Part shown: positions 21,901 through 36,900 of the stretch, in pieces
Numbering within the stretch: position 1 is the first letter of the stretch
Layout of the letters: each line of letters starts with the position of its first letter
The notes under the pieces: model-generated
The model's input: the letters and a program-made list of their open reading frames with translations, nothing else
The model's database searches: none
Told to the model about the DNA's origin: nothing
Assembly: GCF_039545135.1 (NCBI RefSeq)
Contig: NZ_BAABRU010000002.1
Coordinates: 124,001 to 188,000 of the forward strand
Reading direction: 5' to 3'
Source: Herpetosiphon gulosus
Lineage (GTDB): Bacteria > Chloroflexota > Chloroflexia > Chloroflexales > Herpetosiphonaceae
Length of the DNA: 64,000 nucleotides
Translations under genes and position numbers: made by a program

Positions 21901-24900
21901 CACTCAGCAAAATCGAGATTGTGCCCTTGTTTTGGGTTTTGCCCTCAGCAGTGGTAGTTGGCTCGTTTGCCTTCTTCCGATTGTTTCAAGAAACCTTGCA
22001 AGGCACGGCCTTTATTTTGGTGTTGGTGGTTTGCGGCAGCTTATTAACCGCAACCTTAGTTGCCCAACACTATGTGCTCGATCGCGATACTGATGTGCGC
22101 GATAAGGCGCGGGTTGGGCTGCAAGCAGTGGCCTATTTGGTAGCTTTTGGCATGTTCAGCGCAATCGCCAACGCCCACTATCGCATGATTTTCACTGGCA
22201 TTTTGGCATTTAGCGCCAGCGTTCCTTTGGCTTATCGCCTGTTAGCGCGAAATGTCAACGATCATCAACGACCATTATCATTGGCATTAACCGTGGTTGG
22301 CGTGGTGATCGCTGAGGCTGCGGCAATGCTTAGCTTCTGGCCTGCACCATTTTTGATCGTTGGCACACTGCTCACAGCGCTGTTTTATGTAATGATGAAC
22401 CTGCTGCATCATGCCCAAGCTGGCACGCTTGATCGACGGATTGGCTGGGAATTAGGAATTGTCGGCGCAGCTGTCTTTGTGATTTTGACCGCAACAACCT
22501 TATGAACACCAACGTTATCGATTTTGATGATGCCGGTTTGGCCTTCGCCTTAGCGCAATTACAGCAAGGCCAAATTCTGTGCTTTCCAACCGATACCGTC
22601 TATGGTATTGGTGGCTCGGCCTTGGATGAAGTAGCGATTGCTCAAGTTTTTCAGGCCAAAGCCCGTCCAGCCGCGGTTGCCTTACCAGCATTATTGGCAG
22701 ATTTAGCTGATTTGCCCAAGGTGGCACGAGATATCCCCGATTTGGCCTGGGGTTTGGCTGAGGCTTGGTGGCCTGGTGGCTTGACCTTGGTACTGTCAGC
22801 GGTCGCCCATCTGCCCAAATTATTAACTGGCGGCAAAGCGACGATAGCTGTGCGTGTGCCAAACCATGGGCAACTACGCAACTTGATTCGCCAATTTGCC
22901 ACGCCAATCGCTGGAACTAGTGCCAATCTGCATGGTCAGCCAACGCCGAATACCGCCCAAGCTGTCGCTGAGCAACTAGCTGGGCGCGTGCCGTTGGTGC
23001 TTGATGGCGGGGTTGCAACGGGCGAACAACCTTCAACAATTGTCGATCTCAGTAGTGAGCAACCAACAATTTTGCGTCAAGGGGTCATTTCAGCGGCGCA
23101 ACTCAGCCCTTGGTTGGAAGCCTAAACCGTTCAAGGGCTGAGCCACAAGCGCGGCAGATTTGCTAGAATGCTTGGGCAATGGGGGCGGCATAGGCAGTCC
23201 ATCAGTTAAAGCCAACGCGCCATGATGTCCTTTGGGTGCAAGTCCCAACGTCTCCACCAATCCTCATTTAATGAGCTTCAAACATCCCCCAAAAAGTGCC
23301 TGAGTACTATCCATAATCAACCCAAAAGTATCAGCCAATTTAGCGATCCTTGCTGCTCTAGATTAATCTATGATTCACTCGTGTAACGAATCGAAACGAA
23401 TCGAAACGAATCGAAACGAATCGAAACGAATTGTAATCAATGGTATAGTATAATTCAGCAATCGTACAAATGTTTTGGATAGAAATCTACAGTAACGGGG
23501 AGACTTCCTATTTATGGCATCATCTTTATCAAGCTTGTTCTCTCCAAATAGCCTCCCAAGCTTTAGTGGACATGAAACCTTCGCTTTGAGAAGTAACTGG
23601 TTAAAAAAAGCCTATGATTTATTGCAACACACCCCCGATTTGTTCTCGCGGGAGGATGCATTCGTGCTTCTCGGTGTTGGTAAAAATATGGCGCAATCTA
23701 TTCGGTTCTGGGGGCGAGTATGTGGTGTATTTGTACGCTCGGAAACAAGCAATAGCTATGAAGCCACTAGCTTAGGCCATTCATTACTTGGCGAAAAGGG
23801 CTGGGATCAGTTTCTTGTAACGCCAGCTAGCCGTTGGCTCTTACACTGGCAAATTGTTTCACGGCCAGAATCAGCCTTTACTTGGTTTTTTACATTTAAC
23901 CTTCTAAAAGGCGGTGAATTTACAGTACCCCAAATGGCCAGCCAAATTCGATCGATTGCCAATGATCAAGGCTGGCGTGTTCCTTCCGACACAACTATTA
24001 CTCGTGATATAGAGTGCATGCTGAACTGTTATTGTCAACCTCGCTCACACCAGAATAGCCTTATTAATGAAGATTTATTACTTTGCCCGTTAACCGATCT
24101 GGGGCTAATTCAGTCATTACCCGGCCAGCAAACCTATCGGATTGTTACAGGCCAGCAAACCGATTTACCAAGCGAATTAGTTGCATTTGCAATTTTACAA
24201 ATGATGCATCAAACAGGCCGAAAAACCATATCGTTTAGTGAACTAGCCTACGGCTTACGTTCTCCTGGTCGAATCTTCCGCTTAGATGAAGATGCTTTAT
24301 TAAGTCGGTTGCAAGAACTCAGTCAGATTACTAATAATCAAGCCTATTATTCGGATCAATCGGGCATTCGGCAGGTAGCTTGGCCAAACCCTGATGATAG
24401 CCAACTTGAAACATTACTTAACCAAGCCTTTACTCACGAGGTACGATATGTTTAATGCTCAATCGCACCTTGCGATTCCAGTACGGTATAACCGTTCAAT
24501 TAATATTGAGCGCGATTTCAAGGATGACCAAGTAGGTGTTCATGATTATCAGGTAACCCCATTAGTGCTCCAAACTGCCGAGCGAATCATTAATGGGCTA
24601 GCTCCTCAATCAACAACGCGAGCATTTTCAGTGATTGGGCCTTATGGATCTGGAAAGTCAGCGTTTGGGGTTTTTATTGCGCACTTTCTGCAAAGTGATC
24701 AGACCCAACGTCAAAAACTGCTCGCAGAGCAGCAAATTGATGCTAGTTTGGTTGAATTATTAATTGCAGTCCCTCGTTTGTTGCCAGTGCTGGTTGGAGG
24801 TAATAATGCTTCGTTACGCAGTGCGGTATTAACTGGTCTAAAAAATACATTTGCTTCGCATATAAAACTTTCCGATAAACGACTGCGTTTGCCACATGAG

Positions 24901-27900
24901 ATTGCTGAATCAATTGATGACCCTGATATTGCGTCTGAAACTATTGCCGAAATTTTTGCTGATGCTTGTGTAGAGGTTGCAAAACGTACTGAATATGCTG
25001 GTTTAGTCTTAGTAATTGATGAATTGGGCCAATTTCTTGATTTTGCCTCACGTCAATCTGATGAGCGTGAATTATTTGTATTGCAAAGCTTAGCTGAAAT
25101 GGCATCACGCAGCAGTAATAATCCATTTGTCATTTTGACGATTCTGCATCAAGCTTTTGATCGCTATGTTGGCAATGCAGGTGCGGCCCGTCGAACCGAA
25201 TGGTCAAAGGTTCAGGGTCGCTTTACAGATTTACCATTCCAAGAGCCATCGGTACAGATGCTGCGAATGGTTGGGCGTGCATTATGTGATGATCTTAACG
25301 ATATTTATGCTACTACACGCCAATCATGGGCCGAAAATACACTTGATTCAACAATTCAATTAGGATTAAAGCCGGTTGATATCAATCTTGATGAATGGAA
25401 AATTCTGCTTGCCCGAACCTATCCATTACATCCTAGTGTGCTTATTGCGTTACCATTACTTTTTCGCCAGCTGGCACAAAACGAGCGTTCACTGTTTGCA
25501 TTTCTGACTGCACCAGAACCGTGGAGTATTCAAGATTTCTTGCAAACTGCTCAGCCAAGTCTTGAAAATCCACAATTACCGATTTACCGATTGCCTCAGC
25601 TTTACGCCTACATTTATTCAACCCTTGGGGCTAGCCTATTTGGGCGTGCCCGCGGTCAACGCTGGGCAGAGCTTGCCGAAGCATTAGCTCAATTATCTGA
25701 TCAAAATCCACTATTAGTTGATGTTTTGACTACCATTGGTACGTTAGGTGCGCTTGGGCAAACGCATGGATTAAAAGCAAGCCGTAAGCAAATTCAATTT
25801 GCGTTACAAGAGCTTTATACTGAAGAGCAGGTAGATCAGGCATTAAATGAATTAACAACCCGCAAGCATATTACCTATCGCCAACATCGCGAAAGTTTTG
25901 TTATTTGGGAAGGTAGTGATCTGGCTCTCGATGAAATGATCGCGAGTGCTCGCCGTGAAATTGGCGAGAATTTAGTTCAGCTCTTACAAAATTATGCCAA
26001 TGTTACACCATTGGTAGCTCGTCGGCATAGTTATTTAACTGGGGCAGTACGCTTTTTTATCCCGCGTTTTATTGAGCCTAGCGGTTTGAGCGATTTAGCA
26101 ATTACAAATAATGCTGATGGCGAGATTCTCTACATTGTTCCTGCTGATCAGGAAGCCCTAGAACAAGCTCGGAGCTGGACAGAACATCCTGATCGTTCAA
26201 ACGAATCACAGCGAATTGTAGTTTTACCATATAAAGTCCGTGAACTAAGCGATCTCTTGTTTGATGTTGCGGCCTTGAGTCATGTTTTAGAACATCGCAA
26301 CGAACTCGATAATGATCGGGCTGCTCGACGTGAAATATCAAGCCGTTTATCTGAAGCTCAAGATTTATTGAGTGGCACGATTGCTGAAGCCTATAGCCCA
26401 CAACTTAGCCGTTGGTTTTGGCGTGGAATTGAACATCCAATGCAAACTGCACGTGAAGTTGATCATCTATTGAGCCAAGCTTGCGATGAGACTTACCCAT
26501 TAACTCCACATATTTGGAATGAGTTGATTGTGCGGCGGCAGCTTTCAGCTTCGGCATCAAAAGCGCGGCGGCTGCTAATTGAAGCAATGCTTAATCAACG
26601 TTATGCTGTAAAACTCGGGATTGAAGGCTATCCACCAGAGCGCTCGATCTATGAGAGTGTATTGCATCAGAGTGGCATTCATCGCCAAAATGAACAAGGT
26701 TTTTGGGAATTTAGTACTCCAGCAGCGGACGATCCTTTAAAGCTCCAACCAACTTGGGACTTAATTAGTCGCTATATTGATCAAGCCGAAGGACGCGAAC
26801 TGCCTTTAATTGATCTTTACCAGCAATTGGAAGCTCCACCATTTGGGGTCAAACAAGGCTTAATTCCACTTTTATTTATGGCGGTGTACCTTGCTCGGGC
26901 TAGCGAGATTGTGCTATATGAACAAGGGAATTATGTAGTTTCTCCCGATATGGCTATGTTTGAGCGATTACTACGTCAACCACACTACTTTGGTTTACGC
27001 AGCAGCCGCAGAACTGGTCTGCGTCAAGCAGTGTATGAACGCTTGGCAACGGCATTAGCACCTAAAGCACTGACTAAAGTGGTGCAGCCAGCAGTTTTAG
27101 ATGCAATAACCCCATTATTGCGACTCGTACATACACTTCCTCAATACACGCGCACAACCAAAAATATTAGCCCAATTGCCCAATCAATTCGACAAGCATT
27201 ACTTGATGCTCGTGCACCTGATCAACTATTGTTTGAAAAATTACCAATTGCCTGTGGTTATCCAGCGTTTGATCCTGATCAATCCAATGATAATATGTTT
27301 ATTGAGCCATTTTTTACGACGCTCAGGGAGGGATTGCAGGAGCTACAAGCAACATATCAGCAATTGGTCAATCATGTTGTCGAGAAAATTCGGGTTGCAT
27401 TTAGTGCTACCAATCTTGAGAGTGAACTACTTCATAGCGAGTTGATCAATCGTTATCAATTGATCGCTGAACTTACCAAAGATACGACTATTCGGGCCTT
27501 TGGCGTGCGGATTGAAAACTCGATTAAGGGTGCTAATCATTGGGTCGAAAGCATTGCGGCCTTAGTTGGGCGTAAACCCCTAGATACATGGAGTGACCAT
27601 GATCTTACAACATTTGAAACTCAGATTGCTGAGTTAGGCCGCTCATTTAAACTCGTCGAGCAAATAGCAATCACGACCCAATCATTACCCAGTGACACTC
27701 CAGTTTTACGAGTTGGTATAGCGAATGGCCATGGTGAAGTCAGTACTGTGATACACTTAAACCAACGTCATCCACTGATGGATGCGTTGTTTAATGAGTT
27801 AACAGCCGTGATGGATCGTTATGATCGACTAACGATTGAGCAAAAAACAGCGATCTTAGCCGAACTCCTCCAACCAAATCTTGCTTATGCAATGAATGGG

Positions 27901-30900
27901 AACGAAAAGCTATGACAGATCATGAAGCTGATTTTCGGGAATGGGCTGCCCGTCCAGGCCGACATATAGTAAGTCTTAGCGGTGGCAAGGATAGTACTGC
28001 CTTAGCAATCTATCTACATGACAAGATTCCTCAATTGGAATATGTATTCTGTGATACTCACGAGGAATTAAAAGAGACCTATGAGTATCTTGATCGGCTT
28101 GAGGCTTATTTACAAAAGCCGATTATTCGATTAAATGCTGAGCGTGGGTTTAGCCATTGGTTAGATATGTATGGCGGAATGCTGCCATCTGCTCAGGTTC
28201 GTTGGTGCACGCGTAAACTCAAGATCGAGCCATTTGAGGCATACGTTGGTAGTGATCAAGTCTGGAGCTATATTGGTATTCGTGCCGATGAACAACGTTC
28301 CGGCTATGACTCCTCAAAGCCTAATATTCATCCAGTCTATCCATATAAAGAACATGGACTACGTATTGCCGATATTGAGCGAATTCTAGAAGAAAGTGGT
28401 ATTGGCCTGCCTGAATATTATTCATGGCGACAGCGAAGTGGTTGTTATTTCTGCTTTTTCCAACGAGCAGGCGAATGGGCTGGCTTACGTAAAGAACACC
28501 CTGAGCTTTTTGAAAAAGCCAAGGATTTTGAGAATCAACGAGGTGGAGAGAACTTCTATTGGCGGCAAAATGAAAGCCTAGTCGAACTCGAAAAACCAGA
28601 ACGTTTAGCCCAAATTCGGCGTGATCATCAACAACGGATCGAGGAAGAACGCAAACGCCGCCCCAATCAATCATTGATTGCATTGATTGGATCAGCTCTT
28701 GATGCTGAGGATGATGAAGTTGGCTGTGATATTTGCCATCTCTAGTTAGCTAGAATACCTAGAAAAGATCCTCGCCTTGGATTAGGAGAGAATCATACCG
28801 ATGATTGGCTATGGTCAGTATGATAAAGCACGTGAAGTTATATGCTTCACGTGCTCTTTTTTATGCGATTTTCGCATAATTGGGCAATATTTATGAAATT
28901 TTCGGAGGTCTATCAAACCCGTTATACTCATTTCTTAGAACGATTAAGGCAAACAAGGCTTGATGCTAACCTTTCACAAGAAGAGGTTGCTCAAAAGCTA
29001 GGAATCAGCCAGTCGATCGTCTCACGCTCTGAAAATGGTGATCGGAGAGTTGATGTGATTGAGCTACTAACTTTTGCTGAGTTATACCGGAAGCCATTAG
29101 AATTTTTTACAGATTAAATAATCTATCTCTAAAGAGATACTATAGAAAAAGGAAATTTACTATGCAGGCTGATGCGATCCCATTAGAATATCTTTACACA
29201 ACATTAAATAAAGGCTATGTTATACCTGGCTACCAACGCCCATTTGCATGGAATTCTGATAAAGCTATTGAATTACTTGATAGCATTCTAGAAGATTTTG
29301 AAGCAAAGAAAAAATGACATCATTAGGAACACTATTATTTTGTAATATAAAATTTGAAAATAATCAAAATCCCTACAGTAGAAGTAGTCTCATAAATACC
29401 GAAGAAGGATGCGAATACACCCAAGCACCACAAACCCATGGAAATTTTCGGGATAGAATTCATACCGAACAACCAAACGACGGAAATTTTGGAGCCATGC
29501 AAAGAGCCGCTCAACCTTCCAGCGACGGGCATACCGGCGTAATACCCGACCATCTTGGGTGGCTGGTGCGGTACGGTTCCGCCGATGGGGGGCGATCAGC
29601 GTAATCCCCTGGTCTGCAAGCGCTTGATCCAGCGGATCGCTATCATAGGCTTTGTCCCCAATCACGCGCACTGGAGGGCTGTCCAAAAATCCCGCATCGA
29701 GGGTTGCGGTGACCAAGCGCACCTCGTGGATCTGGGCCGTGGTGGTATGGACGGCAATCGGCAGCCCATGCGCATCGGCAAGCGCCATCAGTTTGGTGCC
29801 TTTCCCACGCTTCGTGAGACCAACGCCCGCGCCCCTTTTTTCGCCGGAACAAACGTTCCGTCGATGAAGGCTTCGGTCTGATCGATGCCGAGGTCATCAA
29901 AAAGCTGCAAGGCGAGCTGGGTCACAATGGTTTGAAAGGTTCCCTCGGCAACCCAGCGTTGGAAGCGGCGATGGCAGGTTTGATAGGGGGATAGCTCTCG
30001 GACAAGTCCTTCCAGCGTGCGCCCGTTGCAAGACCCACAAGATACCGGTAAGGGCCGCACGTGAATCCACCCATGGTCGTCCACGACCATCGGCACGGCG
30101 TGGTAACGGGGGCAAAAAGGGAGCGATCGCTGCCCATTCGTCATCCGTCAGATCGGTTGATACGGCCATTGAATATCCTCCGGTTCCATGGTCAGGAGGA
30201 GTATACCATTTATGAGATTACTTCTACTTCTAGTTATTCTTGAAAATATATCTATAATTGAAAGTATAGATAATAAAAACCAACTTACAATCTTACCTTC
30301 TCCGAAAATCTTACTAGATAAAAAAGTTATTGGAAGTCAATTAAATAACATTAAAAATGAAATAAAATATTCTTTAAGTATTCTAAATAAAATTAGAAGT
30401 AAAATTGTCCATAAAGGTTACAATTACAGTATTGATATGCCATATTATATTCAAATATTAGAAGGATGTCTTCATAGATCTATAGATCGTATTATAAAGC
30501 GTGTTATTAATGATGTAGGAAAATATCAAAATATTATGGACATTGTACCGACATACAATGTTCCGTGGTGATGTATATGATTTGTTGAATATTGGAAATT
30601 ATGTAAGATCTACTAGGCTCTGTCTGATAATTCCTGAAGCCTTCCCGAGGGAGGATTAGAACACCATTATGGACATGAAAATCACCAAAATATGACCCCT
30701 ATAGCCGCTTAATAGCGGTTCTTACGACGATATACACCATGGTCTTGAATTATCAGACAGAACCTAATTATACGAATTTTTAATTCGAAGATTGAAAATA
30801 AAACATAAACCCACATCCCTTAAAAACCTATCTCCCTGCGTCTCCCGCCTTGAGGCGGAACGGAAGGGTGGTGATGATGAAAAGCAGTCAAAGATCACTT

Positions 30901-33900
30901 AAAAATCCTGCTATTCGCGATTTAACAATTTTGGCGTATGATAGCCGGTGATCGCTCTGCACAGAAAGGATACGACGATGCAGGTCAATCCAGGGATTTT
31001 CAAAGCCTATGATATTCGTGGGATTTACCCAAGCGAACTCAACGAAGATGTAGCATTTTTGATTGGACGCGCTTTCGCCTCATTTTTGCAAGCTGAAACG
31101 GTGGTCGTTGGCCGTGATATGCGTACCTCAGGCCCATCAATTTTCGATGCGGTAACTCGCGGCTTGATGCACCAAGGCGCTGATGTGATCAACATTGGCA
31201 TGGTTAGCACTGATCAATATTATTTTGCTTGTACCAAATTGGGCTTACCAGGCATGATGGTGACGGCCTCACATAATCCCAAACAATACAATGGCTTCAA
31301 AATGGTCAAAAAAATGCCGCAGTTGCTCTCAGGCGATGCAGGCATTCAAGATTTGCGCAAATTGGTCGAGAGCGAAGCATTTAGCGAACCAACCCGCCAA
31401 GGTAGCATGAGCGAGCTTGACCTCAGCGAAGAATTTATCGAATCGGTTTTGCAATTGATTGATGTAACCAGCCTCAAATCGCTCAAAGTAATCGCCGACA
31501 CTGGCAATGGCATGGTCGGGCCAATTCTCCAGCGGGTCTACGAACGTTTACCTGTCGACTTGATTGGACTCTATCTTGACCCCGATGGCACTTTGCCCAA
31601 CCACGGCCTTGACCCATTACAACCAGAAAATCGCGCCGAACTGGAAGCCCGTGTGGTTAGTGAAAGCGCCGATGTAGGTTTTGCCTTCGATGGCGATGGC
31701 GACCGCTTCTTTGCAATTGATAATCGCGGTCAATTTATCTCTGGCGATTTTATGACCGCGCTGATGGGTCAATACTTCCTCGAAAAACACCCAGGAGCCA
31801 AAATTTTATATGATGTACGGGCTTCGTGGGCTGTGCCCGAACTAATTGGCGCTGCTGGTGGTGTGCCACTGATGGAGCGGGTTGGTCATGCCTTTATCAA
31901 GGCTCGCATGTCCAACGAAGGGGCAATTTTCGCTGGCGAAGTAACTGGCCACTACTATTTTGGCGATTTTAATTATGCCGATTCGGGCGTAATTCCATCG
32001 TTAATTATTTTGGAAATGCTTTCGAAGAAGGGCAAAACCCTGAGCGAATTGCTGGCTCCGCTCGAAGCAACTTACTTCATCTCAGGCGAAATCAACACCA
32101 AAGTTGCCGATGTTAAAGCCGTATTGGCAACCTTGGCCGAGAAATATAGTGATGCTGAGCAACACACCATGGATGGTTTATCGGTCAATTATCCCGATTG
32201 GCACTTCAATGTGCGTGGCTCCAACACCGAGCCATTGTTGCGGCTCAACCTCGAAGCTCGCAGCAAAGAGCTGATGGAAGCCAAGCGCGATGAAGTTTTA
32301 GCAATTATTCAGGCGTAGGTATCAAGGACTAGGGGTCAGGTTGAAACCACGAAGAACACCAAGAGCACCAAGGACGAAGGGCTAGGCTATGGGCTATCGG
32401 CTATCGGCTATCGGAACAATTGTTGGTATTTCCAACGCATTGCCGATAGCCCATAGCTGTAATGGTTCATTAGATTAACAACCAATTCTCGTGCCCTCAC
32501 CCCCTCACCCCCTCTCCCGCCCGCGAGGCAAGGGGGAACCGCTCCAGGAGTGCTCCCCTCGCCCGCCGCAGTGGGCGAGGGGTTGGGGGTGAGGGCATGC
32601 TGACCGTTGTTAACGCGATAAACCATTACACATAGCCTATAGCCATAGATTCTCTGCGCCTCTGCGTTAAAGTCCAATGCCTGAGGTTTGGCTCTTATGT
32701 TCTATACTCAAGGTTCTATGCTTTCCTGACTCCTGATCCTCGATTCCTAAAAAGATCATATGTTCTATATTTCATGCTATGATTAGGCAAGCGGAGCCTT
32801 ATTATAGTGATGAAGGAGCATCTGATGAGTAATCGCGCGAATGACCTGATTCCCCTCAGCGATATGCATGGCCCAAGCCTGCCCACTGCCGTTGATCGCG
32901 CCACATTTCAAGCCGAACTGAACAGCTTGCGGCTACGCGAGAAGGCTCATACGCGCGAGGGCGATGTAATTGCTGCTGCGCGTCGCCGCTTGCCAATGGT
33001 TGAAGTCGCTGCTACAACTCCAGTAGTTGGCCCAAATGGCCTAGTTCCGATGATCGAGATTTTTGAAGGCCGCAAGCAACTTTTTGCCGCCTATATGATG
33101 TGGCATCATGGCGCAAATGCAGCCCAACAGTGCGAAGGTTGCACCATGAATGTTGGTCATGTGCTGGAATTGGGCTATTTGCACTCGCGTGATGTAACCT
33201 TTGCCGTGTTGAGCCAAGGCCCATTTGCCGAGAGCAAGCGCTACCGCGAATTTATGGGCTGGGATCTGCCTTGGTATTCCGTGCCCAAATCCTCGCTTGA
33301 TACCCTGATTGCTGATCGCCATTTTGGCATCTGGGTTTGTTACGTTCAGGATAATGGTCGGGTGTTTGAAACCTATTGGACAACTGGTCGCGGCTGTGAA
33401 CAAATGGGCAGTTCCTATGCAATGCTCGATATGACAATTTATGGGCGACAAGAGGTTTGGGAAGATTCTCCAGCCGGCTGGCCTCAACGCTTTTTCAACA
33501 CCCGCTCAGCCCAAATGCGTACTGATGAGCATGGTCAAGCCGTCAATCGCCCCGCCGGACGACCAATCTCGCACTGGTCGCGACTGGCTGCTGGTCGCTC
33601 CGATACGCTGGCTGAGCCTGATAAATAAGGGGCTAGGGGTCAGAGGTCAGGGATCAGTGGTTAGGGAATAGAGACCAGAATTGAGTACACTGGGATTAAG
33701 CGATTGGAAAACCTGCATAAAACTCGCTGAACTAGCTGATCTAACGCTTCGACCTCCTACCCCCTATCCACTAGCTCCTGACATCTGACCCCTACTTCTC
33801 ATCTTTGACATAAGCAATTCTTGGTGCTAACATAGGCGCTGCGGGGAATTTTGGAAACGCATATCCCGACGTTGGAGGGTGCTCATGCAGCAGCAGCTAG

Positions 33901-36900
33901 AACAGTTTTTGGCCTATTTAACGGTTGAGCGCGGTTTGACCGGTAATACGATTGCCGCCTATCGAACCGATCTTGACCAATTTGTTAACTTTATTGTTGA
34001 ACGTAACACAGGCAGTTGGAGCAACGTCTCCCGCGATGACCTGTTGGCGTTCTTGCTCTTTCTCAAAGAAAAGCGCTACGCAACCTCCACGATCGCACGT
34101 CGTACTGCTGCAATTAAATCGTTTTTTGAATACCTGCAAGGCCAACATACTATCGTCACGAATCCAACCGAAAACTTGGATTCACCCAAGGTTGATCGGT
34201 TCTTGCCCAAGGCGATTACGGTCGCCCAAGTTGACGAACTGCTTGAGTTGCCCCTAACCACTAGCGGCCCCGAAGGTCTGCGCGATAAAGCTATGCTCGA
34301 AGTGTTGTATGCCACTGGCATGCGCGTCAGCGAGTTGGTTGCGCTCGATGTGGGCGATGTTGATCTGGCGATCCACCAGATTCGCTGCTTGGGCAAGGCC
34401 AATAAAGAGCGTAATCTGCCGATTGTTGGCAGCGCCAGCACCGCCTTGGAAGAATACCTCGATATTGCGCGAGGCCAAATCAGCCGTAACGGCGGCGATC
34501 CAGCTTTGTTTCTCAATCATCGTGGCAAGCGGCTCACCCGCCAAGGCTTTTGGTTGATTTTGAAGGGCTACGCCGAACGCTTGGGGCTGAGCGATCTGAC
34601 ACCACATACCTTGCGCCACTCGTTTGCAACCCATATGCTCAACCGTGGCCGGGATTTGCGCGAAGTCCAAGAGTTGCTGGGCCATGCAAGTATTTCAACA
34701 ACGCAAATTTATACCCAAGTAAGCAACGACCGAGCCGTTAAATACGATCAAGCAGCCCAACGACCAACCGTCGCCAATGCTGCTGAAGTCGAATTTAGCG
34801 CCTAATCAAATCAGTCGTTGGGCTGAACACAAGCATTGACAAGAATGCTACAGTAGCAGCCAACAACCTGATGCAATATTGGCAATGAACCGTAGAAGTA
34901 GCCTGGAATGCAACATTCAGCGATGTGGGGATAGTGTAAGCCCACAAGTTTGCCCCAAGCGAATGGCGACGGGGAGCCAATCACAATAGATCTCAAAGGT
35001 GCCTTGGGTCAACCAAGGAACTGGGGTGGAACCGCGAAGCGTATTGTTTTCTTCGTCCCCAGGCAATGCTAGCAATGGCGTTGTCTGGGGATGAACGTTT
35101 TTAGCAAGGATGAAGGATAAAGGATAAAGGATGAAGCAGATTGAAATAGCCCAAACTGGTTTATAAAACCTTGATCTTTGGAAAATTTTCATCCCTCATC
35201 CTTCATATCTCATCCTTTCATGGAGGTTTATATGCCAGCAACATCGATGGACGAATTGGTCTCGTTATGCAAGCGACGAGGGTTTATCTTTCCAGGCTCG
35301 GATATTTATGGCGGTTTGCAAGGCACCTATGATTATGGCCCGTTGGGGATTGAACTCAAAAATAATCTTAAAGCCGCTTGGTGGCGAGCCATGGTTTATG
35401 AACGCGACGATGTGGAAGGCCTCGATGCCTCGATTTTGACTCATCGCTTGGTGTTGCGCCACTCTGGCCACGAGGCAACCTTTACCGATCCAATGGTCGA
35501 TTGTCGCAATTGTAAAAGCCGCTGGCGTGCCGACCAACTCAAAGACAACAAATGTGAAAAATGTGGCTCAACCGATTTGACCGAGCCACGTCCATTCAAT
35601 TTGATGTTCAAAACGACGGTTGGGCCAGTTGCCGAAGAAGGCTCGTTTGCCTACTTACGACCCGAAACCGCCCAAGGGATCTTTACCAACTTTAAAAATG
35701 TGGTCGATGCCACCTCACGCCGCTTGCCATTTGGGATTGCTCAAATCGGGAAGGCTTTCCGCAACGAAATTACACCACGTAACTTTATTTTCCGCGTGCG
35801 TGAATTCGAGCAAATGGAGCTGGAATTTTTTGTTCAGCCTGGCACCGACGACGAATGGCATAGCCAATGGGTTGAAGCTCGCTTGCAATGGTGGCGTGAT
35901 CAAGGCTTGCTCAGCGAAAATCTGCAAGCCTATCATCAAGCTGGTGATGAATTGGCTCACTACGCCAAAGCAACCGTCGATATTCTCTATCAGTTTCCGC
36001 ATGGCTTAGAAGAACTAGAGGGGATTGCCAATCGCACCGACTTTGATCTTGGTTCGCATACCCGTGGTCAAGCCGATTTAGGCTTATCGGCCAAGGTTGA
36101 ACCAAACGAAGATAGCACTGCCAAGCTGACGATTCCACATCCAGAAACCCAAAAGCCTTTGGTGCCATTCGTAATTGAGCCATCGGCTGGGGTTGATCGT
36201 GGGGTGTTGGCGATTTTGACCGAAGCCTTTACCAAAGAAACCTTGGAAAATGGCTCAGAACGAATTGTGCTCAAACTCAAGCCACACTTGGCTCCAATCA
36301 AGGTAGCGGTGTTGCCTTTGGCTCGCAACAAACCGGAGATCGTCGAAAAAGCCAAAGCAATTAAAGCGTTGTTGATGGCAACTGGGATTGGTCGGATTTT
36401 CTATGAAGATACGGGCAACATCGGCAAAGGCTATCGCCGCCACGATGAAGTTGGTACACCCTTCTGCGTCACCGTCGATTTCGATACCTTGGGCCGCGGC
36501 GACGATGCTAGCTTGCTGGACACCGTGACTGTGCGCGACCGCGACACCATGAGCCAAGCTCGTATCCATATCAACGAACTGGCTACTTACATTCGCGAAC
36601 GTTTAGTTTAATCAGTCACTAGATTTAAATGTTCAAGCCAAGCTCAGTCAATGGGCTTGGCTTTTTTGGGCTTACCAACTGTTAGCAAGGTGTAAGCTGA
36701 TGCTGACTAAGCCCGCAAACGAAGGTGGTACAATAGCACTAGACTATCCCTATAATCCCAAACGCTTGAGGAGCCACCCGTGAAACGTTTTTTTCAACAA
36801 TGGCTTCATTCGCTTAATTATCCCGACCCGGTTCAACAACAGCAAGCCCAAATTATGCAGGGCATTCTTTTGGGTTCGTTTATGGCCAGCACTGGCGCTT